From assembly GCA_024180945.1 (NCBI GenBank), contig JAKSGN010000007.1, positions 1,798,001 through 1,862,000 on the forward strand: a stretch of DNA of 64,000 bases, written 5' to 3'. The notes beneath the pieces are model-generated. The model was not told the origin of the DNA. It saw only the letters and a program-made list of their open reading frames with translations, and searched no databases. This stretch comes from Macrophomina tecta. Its lineage: Eukaryota; Ascomycota; Dothideomycetes; Botryosphaeriales; Botryosphaeriaceae. Made by a program: the position numbers and the translations under genes. Shown here piece after piece: positions 1 to 9,121 of the stretch; position 1 is the first letter of the stretch; every line of letters begins with the position of its first letter.

Positions 1-458
1 GCCGCCTTCCTTGCCCGCAATGCGGTAAGCCCACATACCAAGGTCTTGGAAGTCGTCGTTGATTACCACAATGATCCTCTTCAGTTTCCGCAGTTCTTCC
101 TTCTTGGTGACGAAGATTGGAACAGAGGGCTCGCCAGTGGGCTTCTCGGCGGTGGCGTGAGGTAGGTAAATGGGAGGGATTCCAAGAGCCTTCATGCGAT
201 GGCTGATCTCCTCGTTGATGCAAGCGTGCATGACTTCACGGAAGGACTCGTTGACGCGGTCATTATTGGACATCCAGAAGTTGTAGTAGTTGTGGGGTGA
301 CTTGATGGTTCTGATCTCGGACCTTTCGTCGATGAAGAAGCTAGAAAAGAGGTTAGCTGAGAGTGGTGCTGCTGAGCTTTGTGCACTTGCCCAAGGTCCT
401 TGAGGTTCGCCCGATAGGCTGGGTCTTCAGGCATACCAGCCCCAGTTAGCCGGTACAT
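1..458 (-). CDS. Arb2-domain protein, N-terminal part, cut by window edge
   Basis: Two exons are visible: 391-458 (start codon 456-458) and 340 down to base 1, where the gene leaves the window. The joined protein begins MYRLTGAG, then has NLKDLGFFIDERSEIR and later RIIVVINDDFQDLGMWAYRI. This order (short N-terminus, LKxLGYF-like block, DE.R.I, then a VVIxDxxQDLGxxAYR strand-turn) is what I remember of stand-alone fungal Arb2-domain proteins, named for the S. pombe Argonaute-chaperone subunit Arb2 and related to the C-terminal domain of Hda1 deacetylases. The intron (341-390, 50 nt) makes sense only with a GC donor (GCAAGT) and a TAG acceptor, preceded by a CTAAC branch site; this joins GG to C and keeps the frame. 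A conventional GT donor four bases further in breaks the homology. Function in this fungus is unknown. Family call is from pattern memory. Confidence 0.6.
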
Positions 459-1118
459 CTTGGCTGCTGTCGCGATTCTGCTGTTCAAACGCTGGTCGGC
501 AAGCTGGAGTGGAAGAAGATGTGATCGCGGATGTGGCGCGGCTTGTGTTTGTCTACATGTTCTGGAGGGGTAGCCAAACGGGCAGGCACCCAAGCACGCC
601 AAGATCTGACCATATGCAGAAGGAGCGAGGCAAGCGGCTGCTCCTGAGACCAACATACATTCACTCCACCTGGCAAGAAAGCAGCTTCCGCCGTTACAAG
701 ATCCGCTAGTGGCTGACAGCATTCCACACACCGCGAAGTCTATCCAGCAAGCAATAAGCGCCCTATTATGACCTGCCTTTTCCCGGCGGGAGCAGAAGCA
801 TTCATCCAGACATAGGCATTACCACTTTCTCTAGGCATTTATATCCGGATGAATGCTTCTACTCCTTACCCATATGTAATTTGCTATCCGCATGATCGGC
901 CAGAGAGTAATAATAGTAGAGTTGTAGCATTCCGCGAAAATGGCGGAAGCCCGAAGACGAACCACTAAATCCGTTCGAATAGGTACTTCAACCTCTCTAG
1001 CAGCAGCCGCACGACTGCAAACACTACATCACCCAAACGCCAGCCAATGTCCTGAAAATGTCCTCGTCCGCAAAACACCAAGTTTGGTAGTGTACAAACA
1101 TCGTCCCACGTCTCGCAT
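459..1118. other. Intergenic: Arb2-type promoter and uS14m 3' end
   Basis: About 660 bases between two minus-strand genes. It must hold the promoter of the Arb2-type gene and the 3' UTR of the uS14m gene. Apart from the inverted repeat at 794-860 I see no gene or RNA here. Overlapping open frames on both strands have no recognisable family signature. Confidence 0.6.
794..860. repeat. Perfect 14-bp inverted repeat with 39-nt loop
   Basis: Left arm AGAAGCATTCATCC at 794-807 is exactly reverse-complementary to GGATGAATGCTTCT at 847-860. The 39-base spacer carries two copies of TAGGCAT. It lies between the 5' end of the Arb2-type gene and the 3' end of the uS14m gene. It could form a hairpin in DNA or RNA, or be a remnant of a small element. 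No flanking target duplication is apparent. Confidence 0.6.
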
Positions 1119-1652
1119 CTACCAGCTGGCCTTCTTGACGCCGGGAATGTTGCCTGCCAGGGCGTTGACACGGAATTGGTACTGTAGAAGCTCGCGTCAG
1201 AAAAATACGGGTCTGGACAATGGACCTCCGGATCATCCATTGCCCCTTGTGCAGGGGCGGTTCGATTCCGCAAGGGAGCCAACTTACTCTGCCCATTCTG
1301 AAGTCACTCATAATACCTCGGCCCTTGCCTCCCATTATACATCTGTTCTTGAACTGGGTGGAGCGGGTGTAGGCGTGCATCTGGGTGAGCTCGAGCTGCG
1401 CCTGGGCACGGACACGTTGAGGCAGTGCAGTGTTGCGGATCATGTAGCGCAGAGCTTGCCTGGACGGGGAGACAGAATCAGCACTGCAACCGGGGGCAAT
1501 TGGATGCTCGATGCGACGCGGCGCTGGCGGGCAGTTGTGGCGTACCTCTCAGGCTCAAACTCGGCGAAGACCTTGCGCTTGGTGTGGTCGCGAATGTTGC
1601 GGACATTGACGAAGCAGCCCAGATCGAGGCGGGCGGCTCTGAACTGCGACAT
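1119..1652 (-). CDS. MRP2: Mitochondrial small-subunit ribosomal protein uS14m (Mrp2)
   Basis: Three exons, 1546-1652, 1288-1459 and 1119-1181, give a 113-residue protein, close to yeast Mrp2 (about 115). It starts MSQFRAARLDLG. The C-terminal two thirds carry the uS14 hallmark: NRCIMGGKGRGIM, then DFRMGRYQFR and the terminus GNIPGVKKASW. uS14m sits in the head of the mitochondrial small subunit near the decoding region. Introns are 1460-1545 (GTACGC donor, CAG acceptor, phase 2) and 1182-1287 (GTAAGT donor, CAG acceptor, phase 0). Mitochondrial uS14 usually lacks the zinc-binding cysteines of some bacterial forms, and none form a pair here. The gene is divergent from the UFL1-like gene, 590 bases away. 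Confidence 0.93.
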
Positions 1653-2242
1653 GGCGGGCGGCGGGCGGCGGGCGGGCAGACGTGAGTTTGCAGAAGCGCA
1701 GGCGGTGGTGGTGTTGGAAGTGTCGGAGTGTCGGCGGGCGAATTGCTGGCGGCGCGTGCTCGGCCGGACGTGAGCCGGCCACTTGCAACGCCTTGCCAGA
1801 GCCCATCTCGGTGCTATCACCACCTCCTTCTTTTCCGTGAGTCATCCTGCATGCTATTTATCTCGAAACCCCCAATGCTCATGCATGTTCCAGCTTCTCA
1901 TCCTCTGGCCCCGTTCCAGGCCATGTCCTGCGCCTTCGAACTGCCTCTCTGCAACCGCTGAATTCCGCGTGCATTAATCGTTGCCGCTGCCTTCCCGCCG
2001 CACATCTCCCAAACCCAAGCCAGAGGATCACCTGGCCTTTGCAGAAGATTGCTGTCTGTGTCAATATTTATTTGAGCCAGCGCCACCTTCGTCCTCTGTC
2101 GTCTTGCACGATCCGCTCGCTCTCCCCTTTTCGGCCACAACCGAGAAATAACCCCGGACCACTACCAGCCGCATCCTATTTGCTCCCATGTACGGGTCCG
2201 AAGCACCTTGAATTTCGAGCACAAAACCCAAAGGCCTTCACC
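1653..2242. promoter_or_regulatory. Divergent promoter, uS14m / UFL1-like
   Basis: Head-to-head intergenic region of 590 bases between the uS14m start (1652) and the UFL1-like start (2243). It must contain both promoters. I see no clear TATA box close to either start and assign no specific factor sites. Confidence 0.6.
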
Positions 2243-4490
2243 ATGTCCGGTGTCTTTTCACTCGATGAGATGCGCGAGCTCGCCCTTGCTTTTCCCAACG
2301 CCAGCGCCCATGCCTTTCCCTCAACCGAGCAGGAGACCCGTCTCATCCCCAGTCTCTCTGGAGATGGTTTCCTCAGATCCGACGTCCTCTTGCAGAAACT
2401 GAATGAGGCTATCGAGTCCGGTAAGATTGCTCCGCCTATCAGTGTCCCTATCAAATGCTGAGAGAATTCCAGAAGGGGAGGGACGCCTACCACTGTCCCA
2501 GCTCGCCACATCCTTCGATATTGCTAAGGATGAGCTTGTTATTCTTGTCAAGGAGCCTAACGCCGAGCTACTTTTGAGCACAGATATGCAGAACGTCGTT
2601 TCCAAGTATGTGCATCATCCTCTTTTCCCACATTGCCCCTTCGGTCATTGACGTCGAACGTGGTACAGGGCCGAGGCAGACCGCCTTCAAGAAAATCTCA
2701 AAGAGCTGGTTGAAGGGCAGGTATTGTATGCCGCTGGTGTTGCCATAGCGAACAATCTGGCCCTTGAAAGCATCTATAAACTCATCTCCATGAATCGATA
2801 CGGGGCAAAAGGCGACGATGAAAACATTCCTCGGCTAGCTCTTCATCCTGAGACTAATGATCCGAGGGAAATTCGGAAAGCTATAATCTTCTCACCATCG
2901 CATCTTGAAGATATTGTTGCCGAAGCCAGGGCTGCTTTTCAGGAGGCTCAAGAGGCAGGAGTGTACGCAACATGTCTTTCCCAAAGAAGGCAATCGATTA
3001 ACAATCCTGCAGTGCTGAGAGTGTTCCACAAGATGGCGTCCTACCAACACCTTTCCTGCAGCTCATCGTCAACAGACTTGGTTCAAGCTTTGATGGCCGC
3101 TATAACATCTCCGAAGGGACCGTAGATTTCACGCCGACCAGCTGCCTTCAGCGCCAGCGGGAGGAGAAGCTGGAAGGACTCATTGACGGCACGATTCCTT
3201 CGTGCAGCCTGCAATGGTTCGTAGATCTCATGCCGGAGCAATATCCCGACATCAGCTCTGCGGAGAGATACATTCGTACAAACCACGCCGAGGACATACT
3301 CATCTTCTTCGACACGGCAGTATCAAAAACATGGCACGAGAACGTCACCCAAGACCTGCTTAAGATATTGGAGGATAAGTCCCTCGTCAACGTCAGCGTA
3401 AGGCACTCTGTCTCTCTACTCAAACAGCCCAAACTAACCAAGCCAGGACCCCTTCCAAGACCTTTCCCCCGACGCCGCTCGCGAAGCCGCCGCCAAAGCC
3501 CACACCGACATGCTGTCGACCATCCGCGCGATCGACGAATCTAGCATCATATGCGAAGGCTTCTTCCCCTACCTCATCCATACCAACCTCTTCAATCGCA
3601 TCCAGTCCACCTTCACGGCCGCCGTCCGCGCGCACGCCACCCACCTGTGGACGCACTCCTCCCCCACCACCCCGGAAAGCGACCTCCCCTCCGCCTCGAC
3701 CCTCGACCTCCCCACCATCCTCTCCCCCGCCGCGACCACGCTCTCCCTGCCACCCCCACTCCTCCCCATCCTCCTGCGCTGCTCCTGCGACGGCAATGCC
3801 AAATCCACCTTCACCTCCACCATCGCCACTCTTGAATCGCAATCCGACGCCGCCCTCGCCACCTTCTGGCACGACCGCGTGAGCTCGCGCTTCGAGCTCT
3901 ACGCGCTCGGCGCCACATCCATCCCAGACGCCAAACTGCGCGCCGCGCTCTGCGACCTCCTGCGCGACTACGTCATCCGCGACCTCGTCCCCGACGCCGC
4001 ACAGCGCGCAGAAAGCAAGAACCTCATCCGCAGCGCCCGCGCGCGCCGCAGCGTGCGCAAGCTGGGCGCCGCGCTGGCCGAACCGGGCGTCACGCGCACG
4101 GGGGGCGAGCAGGCGGTCGTCGCGGTAAGGGCGTGTCTGGGCAGGTTTGCGGCGAAGATGGATGTGCCCGGGGTGGGCGCGGAGGAAATTGCGCAGAGGA
4201 AGGAGGCGTTGGTGAAGGAGATGGTGAGGGGGATGCAGAAGGATGCGGATGCTCCGAGGCTGTTTTTGACGCTGGTGGTGGTGTTGTGGGCGCGGAGGGG
4301 CGAGGGCGTGGTGTATGCGACGGGGAAGTTTGCGCCGAAGGTGGTGAGGTTGTTGAAGGCGGAGGGCGTGCTGGCGGAGGCGCAGTTGGAGAAAGTCGAG
4401 GCGCTGAAGGACTTGGCTAAGGCGGGGGGTGTGGGTGATCAGGAGAGGGAGGAGATGAGGAGGCTGGCCTTGGAGGCTTGGCAGGTGTGA
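2243..4490 (+). CDS. UFL1-like protein (UFM1 E3 ligase family, tentative)
   Basis: Five exons (2243-2420, 2473-2605, 2669-2962, 3013-3397, 3447-4490) encode 677 residues; metazoan UFL1 is near 790. All four introns are 49-63 nt with good consensus. The ATG lies in a CACCATGTC context. The N-terminal half follows UFL1 block by block as I remember it: GRLPLSQL near residue 63, an ADRLQENLKELVEGQV block, then FLQLIVNRLG (216-225), an F-DGRYNISEG turn and VDFTPTSCLQRQ (239-250) leading to a helical stretch with GLIDGTIP. UFL1 has FL----QRLG, a Gly-rich turn, VIFTEAFVAR and GLFSAITRP in the same order and spacing. In other eukaryotes UFL1, with UFBP1, transfers UFM1 to ribosomal uL24 at the ER. 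The C-terminal third is Ala/Arg-rich helical sequence with no named motif. Most ascomycetes are believed to lack UFM1, so activity is uncertain; the call rests on remembered pattern, not on a search. Confidence 0.55.
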
Positions 4491-5807
4491 GTGGGGTGTG
4501 GGTGGCTGCTGTCGTTGCATCCGTGGATAGACTGGTGTTCTGCTTGGCATTTAAGGTTTTGGGTCTGAGTGTTCTAACGGCATCCTGTTCGCAGCTCGTC
4601 TAAACATGCTGAACGGATGCATTTTGGGAAAGTCTAGCTTCCGGTCAAATGGAATTCTCTAGCTTTCTTGAACACTTACGCTCTGACAAATGCTTTTCAT
4701 TGTTATGACTGGTGATGGTTTCGCTGGACCTTTCGGAGGCTGCCTTTCTATTTCGGTTCCTGGTTACCGCCACGTGGATCTGGGCGAGTCGCAAGGCATC
4801 TCTCAGCCACCTGTAGACCTTCCAGGGTTGCGGGAAAGTAGCACCAGAACTGAAAATGGCTGGCCAATCCAGTCCAGAAATCGACTGGACGATCCCTGGT
4901 CACGAAATGAGAAAGTATTGCCGTGTTAGCTTGGAGGAAGCTTGTGTCGGAAAATCCGTGTACGGGGGGGATTTCATGCTTCGGTAATAAGGAGTATGCC
5001 CAAGACGGACTTTCAAGAAGCTTGTGGCAACACAATCTGCACTTGTCGGTACTATGTAAAGCTTTTCCCACCCAAAGGACGATTTCGGGCACCGTGAGGT
5101 CGACGTTAGAAGTACGACGACCTTTCCGTGCCGAGGGATACTTGAAGCGATCATCTGGCTGTGATGTTCAAGATACTTCGCGATATTTACGTAGAGTGAG
5201 CGCTCTACACTTCCTGTATACGTTTGCACTTGCAGCTGCAATCCGTTTAAATTCGGCCCCACACTTCAACCAACAAGCTCATGAACGTAAAAGACCCGTC
5301 AATCAGCCAAGATGATATGGACCAAATATTGAGCAACGCGGGAAACTATCACAGCAGCTGGTACCTACTACTCTTAACTGTCAATCTCCGTGGACCCAAG
5401 CTCACCAGAGAATGGTGCCTCGACAAAGTTCCTGAGTCAGCTCGCCTACCAGCAAGACCGGGCGCATGGAATTTCCACACCAGACAGTTTGAACGGCATA
5501 CGCACACTCCCACGCTTGTCCGACCTAAGGAGACGTATAGATGCTTCCCTTGCCACGCGGCGCCATCCCCGAAAATCCCGTTGGGCAGGCCTCACTCACC
5601 AAGGATATCCCGGTCAGGGGCCCAAGAGCCAACCGTGGAACCTGCAGCCAACTCAATTCCTCTTCGCGGTCCGAAAAAGAAAAATCAATTCACCAGACGC
5701 ACAAAGCCGCTCGGAGCCAGCAGGGCGCACCGGTTCGACCTGCCATTCATGCAAGGTACCACGACCCACCCCAGATAGCCACCACACCCCTGCACCACCC
5801 ACCACCG

Positions 5808-5956
5808 CAGCCCTTTTAACGCAAAAGCAAACTTGAAGGCGTCCCACACGCTCCAGGAGACGCGGGAAAACAAAATAAAAGAGTAGCGCCCGCGAAGTGT
5901 ACCAAGCTCTTGCAGGGCAGAGGCAAAAGAAACTGAATGGGGCCCAACCACAATTC
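5808..5956. repeat. Diverged copy of the tRNA-Pro downstream flank (copy 1)
   Basis: This stretch resembles 5994-6150 over about 150 bases. Shared blocks include CCACACGCTCCA, GCGCCCGCGAAGTGTA and GGCAAAAGAAACTG. It ends with GGGCCCAACC-C-ATTC, matching the last roughly 18 bases of the tRNA gene, so it is the flank plus a tRNA stub. Most differences from copy 2 are transitions. Confidence 0.8.
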
Positions 5957-5993
5957 CCTAATAGCGACTATATCCCTATACTACCTACTATCA

Positions 5994-6150
5994 CAGCCCT
6001 TTTTAACGCAAACTTAAAGGCGTTCCACACGCTCCAAGAGACACGGCAAAACAAAACAAAACAAAAGAGCAGCGCCCGCGAAGTGTAACAAGCCCTTACA
6101 GGACAGGGGCAAAAGAAACTGTCGTGCTGAATCGGGCCCAACCGCGATTC
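5994..6150. repeat. tRNA-Pro downstream flank, copy 2 (adjacent to intact tRNA)
   Basis: Second member of the direct repeat, overlapping the 3' end of the functional-looking tRNA gene. Copy 1 lies about 186 bases to the left in the same orientation. The arrangement suggests a local duplication that included the end of the tRNA gene, followed by divergence. Confidence 0.8.
6111..6114 (-). terminator. Pol III T-run terminator of tRNA-Pro
   Basis: An AAAA on the plus strand, read as TTTT on the minus strand, lies 20 bases past the tRNA 3' end. Four T residues are the usual minimum for RNA polymerase III release. Confidence 0.55.
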
Positions 6151-6234
6151 GAACGCGGGACCTCTCGCAGTCTAGGCTTGAAAGATATCATCTTAAATCC
6201 CAAAGCGAGAATCATACCACTAGACCATTAGGCC
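6134..6234 (-). tRNA. tRNA-Pro (anticodon UGG) with 29-nt intron
   Basis: Read on the minus strand, the gene starts GGCCTAATGGTCTAGTGG and ends GTTCGAATCGCGGTTGGGCC, plus C as discriminator base. The acceptor stem pairs GGCCTAA with TTGGGCC using one G-U. The anticodon stem is CTCGC/GCGAG, with loop TT-TGG-G-T; the UGG anticodon is at 6200-6202. The mature loop is interrupted after position 37 by a 29-base intron (6170-6198), the canonical eukaryotic position and the same as in yeast tRNA-Pro(UGG). The T arm is paired (CCGCG/CGCGG). It decodes proline CCA and, by wobble, CCG. Confidence 0.95.
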
Positions 6235-7748
6235 GATGAATTCGCAGGCAGCTCTTGCTGTGAATGGATGTTATGAGCGGCAAATACTGTTTATGACGAG
6301 AAAAAATGCGAAAGGAGAGCTCAACAGGCGTGGGGCCGCGTGTGAAGCGAGAACATGCTTTAGGGATGAGGGGTTTTGTGGGGTGGTGGGGGTGGATGGG
6401 GTTTGGGGGACGGATGTTGGCACGGGCGCGACCGCGAGGCGTGAGGTGAGAGGGACTGTTACTGCGACCTTCAACGGCGGATCACACGCGACGGACTGTC
6501 TGAGAAGATGGAATATTGAGAAGTGGCGTTCGATTGGTGGTCGATGCAGTTTTGAAAAAAAGTGATCAAAGGTGGCAACGCCAGGGGCCGGCGCCGCGGC
6601 TGCACCTGATTGGTACGTCGGATCGGAGCGAAATGCGGCTGACGGCGCGGACGACGGACGTGCAGAAGGGGCAAGGAATTTGGTCAGAGGTGACGAGGAT
6701 GCTCTGCTGTCTCGCGGGCTGCAAGTGAAACGTGCGGCTGTGGCTGAAGAGAACGGGAGGTTTTGAGCTGCTGCCATCTGCCGGTGATGCGGCTCCGGCG
6801 CATGCAAACGCAAGTGATCTTGTTTGAGTTTCCTTGGCGCAGGGGAGTTTGGGGGCACGCGGACTGCGGTGGAAGCTAGGCAACATGTGGTTGGTCTGCG
6901 GAGATTGTCGAAAGTTCTCCTCAGGAACGTGGAGCTTGATGGTGTACCTGAATTGCGAAAACGCTACTGCAGATGCTTAGAGTTTAATATCTGACGAGGA
7001 TGTGCTTCTACTGCGCATTGCGGCGGTATGTTGGGGAAATTTCTTCCGATCTGAAATCCTTCCCGATATACGGGGTCAATGGTGCGCGGGTGATGCGAGG
7101 CCGGCAGGTCGCAAAAATAGATACGAGTTTTGTCTTCAATAGACCGTGGAAGGACCTCCGTTCGATCACGAGTCAAGCACGGATGATCTGATAATGGTAT
7201 GGTCGGGCATGTCCGAATGGGCATCCCCAGCATTCGGCCTGAGCTTAAACACAAAGGGCAATTCATCCTTGGGGCATCCATGTCCAAATGACTGCTGCAA
7301 CACTTTTGGAGCCGGCAACTATGAGATGAGTGGAGAGAATGGACACCTTTCGAGCTGCATATGCTGAAGGACTGTAATGTGCAAGTGTAGTGATACCTGT
7401 AAACCATGACTCCACTCCCCACGAGGTTCATTCAGAAATGTGAGAGGAGGCACAGACTGAGGTATTCGGGAAAAAGCTGGGTAGGGCTACAGCTGTAGTT
7501 CTAATGAGCGGACACCGGCCACCGGCGATTCTATCTTCTATAGCCATTAAAATATACAGCAACTTCGTTGTACACAGGCGCGACAAAAGAAAATATTAAA
7601 CCGTGACAAGCGACCCCCAAGCACAGCTTGCGCCAAGCCGCATTCATGATCCCAGTGGTATCTATTCCGTGAGGACAAACAAAAGCAAAACGCCGCCCAG
7701 TGACCACGTCAGATATCTCATCATCTCCCCATACCACGCAATCCGACA
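6235..7748. other. Intergenic, no gene seen
   Basis: 1.5 kb between the tRNA and the 3' end of the first receptor gene. The longest frame (minus strand, 6271-6858, 195 codons) is low-complexity Pro/Ser/Ala sequence without a signature and is probably spurious. No tRNA, repeat or splice pattern was recognised. Confidence 0.55.
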
Positions 7749-9121
7749 TCAATGGAACTCGTCTTGCGTCGTGTTACTGCTTCCCTTTGTATCAAAGCTG
7801 AGCCTCTCCTTCTCCGAGGACCCCAGGCTCCTCCTGGCATACGTGATACCGGCAATGTCGTTCAACTCCATCGGCTCGCTCCGCACGACGACCGTCGTCT
7901 CCGTTTTGACCGTCAGCACAGGCGGCGGTCTCTGTATATCGGTGACCAGGCGCTCTGTGCTGCCTTGGCATTGCAGACGACTCTTGTATCTCTCAAACGG
8001 GCACGCATTGCTGCTACGCTTGCTCCGAGCATCTTGGATGCTCGCTCTTCGGTTACCGGCTTCGATAGTGGTGGTTGTGCCAAAGTGCTGGCGGTCTTTC
8101 CAGAAGGGGAACGGAGATTGGAAGGTCTCGATGATGTCGACTTCAGCTTGGGAGCTGTCGTCCCGCGGCGCTTCATCGGAAAAGACAAAGACGTCTCGGG
8201 TGACGCAGTAAACGAGGACATCCAGCCAGCCGTTGCTTGTGATCATGGCGCCGGCGAGGCAGAGGTGTGCGATGCTGGCGTCTCTTCCAATGATGCTCTG
8301 GAGACGAGCGGAGGCAAGGGGCAGGGTGCACACAACGTACACCAGAGGGTAGACGACCATCATGTAGGCGGCTTGGGTTGCTTGAGCGGTCTTGGTTGGG
8401 CAGAAGTGGTTGTTCTTGATGCGTCTCCGGATAATGTAGAAAAGAGTGCCGTACAGGAAGAGGGTGCCGAACTCAGCAACGAAAATCCAGAAGTAATGTC
8501 CCCACAGACGAAGATTGGGGTACTTGCTATTGACCCAGCACTGGTGGAGCGGTCAGCAAGAGCTCGAGTGGCAATGATCAGATGAAGACTCACCCAAGCA
8601 CCAGCCCGGACATAGAGGTCATCCGGATGGGCTGAAATGCCGATGACGTTGATAGCAAAGACGAACACCCATATGAGAGCACATGAGCTGTAGAAGGAGA
8701 GGGGCTTCATTTTGTGGCCGAGAGCGACGCAGGAAAAGGTGTGGAGGCCGATTGCTACAGCCCACCAGCCGCTTGAAAGATCACCCACAGAGACGAACCA
8801 TCCTTGGGCAAAGCATGAGGGAGTGTCGACCTTGATCTCATCACGCGCAAGCCACTCGACATTGATGAAGAAGGCAATGGCTTGCTGAAAGTCGGCCAGG
8901 AGGAGGTTGAGGATAAGGAAAAGGAACTGATTTTGAACGCCATGGGCTCTCTTGCGCCACTTGAAGAAGAGATTGCGGCCGAGGGCAAGGAGGAGAATGA
9001 AGGTGGAAATGAGAGACACAAGGCTGAGAATGACTATGGCTTTGAGGCCTTTGTTGACGGTTTCGGGCAGAGGGGAGAGAGAGGCAGATTCGACGGGCAG
9101 CTGAGCCACATCGGAAGCCAT
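7749..9121 (-). CDS. Seven-helix receptor, Git3/cAMP-receptor-like, paralogue A
   Basis: Two exons (8594-9121 and 7749-8540; intron 8541-8593, GTGAGT-CAG, phase 0) encode 439 residues. Hydrophobic helices lie near residues 27-48, 64-88, 105-133, 142-162, 189-211, 236-258 and 266-288. A short Arg/Lys-rich loop follows helix 1 (FFKWRKR), and a long Ser/Thr-rich tail lies past residue 295. Family marks are NLLLADFQQ in helix 2, a cysteine at 103 (PSCFAQGW), GAWCW with Cys177 in the second outer loop (a likely disulfide partner) and a YPLVYVVCTLPLA helix 6. This is the architecture of fungal glucose/cAMP-receptor-like GPCRs that act through G-alpha and cAMP. The ligand cannot be predicted. The paralogue at 12903-14657 has the same intron position at GAW|CW. 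Exact fungal GPCR class is uncertain. Confidence 0.75.

Larger units (their letters stand above)
4491..6133. other. Intergenic with one weak ORF (5390-5836)
   Basis: 1.6 kb between the UFL1-like gene and the tRNA. The only frame that looks at all protein-like is 5390-5836 on the plus strand (148 codons, starting MDPSSPENGASTKF, with an LRRRIDASLATRR stretch). It has no family signature, no clear introns, and runs into the duplicated tRNA-flank sequence at its end, so I do not call it a gene. The rest holds only short overlapping frames. Confidence 0.45.

Noticed and set aside
1250..1275. GGTTCGATTCC-like tRNA T-arm sequence
   Set aside because: It lies inside the second uS14m intron, and no acceptor or anticodon stem can be formed around it.
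3420..4550. 376-codon minus-strand ORF
   Set aside because: Antisense to the last exon of the UFL1-like gene, Arg/Gly/His-rich and without motif.
6271..6858. 195-codon minus-strand ORF upstream of receptor A
   Set aside because: Pro/Ser/Ala-rich, with no family marks or splice context.
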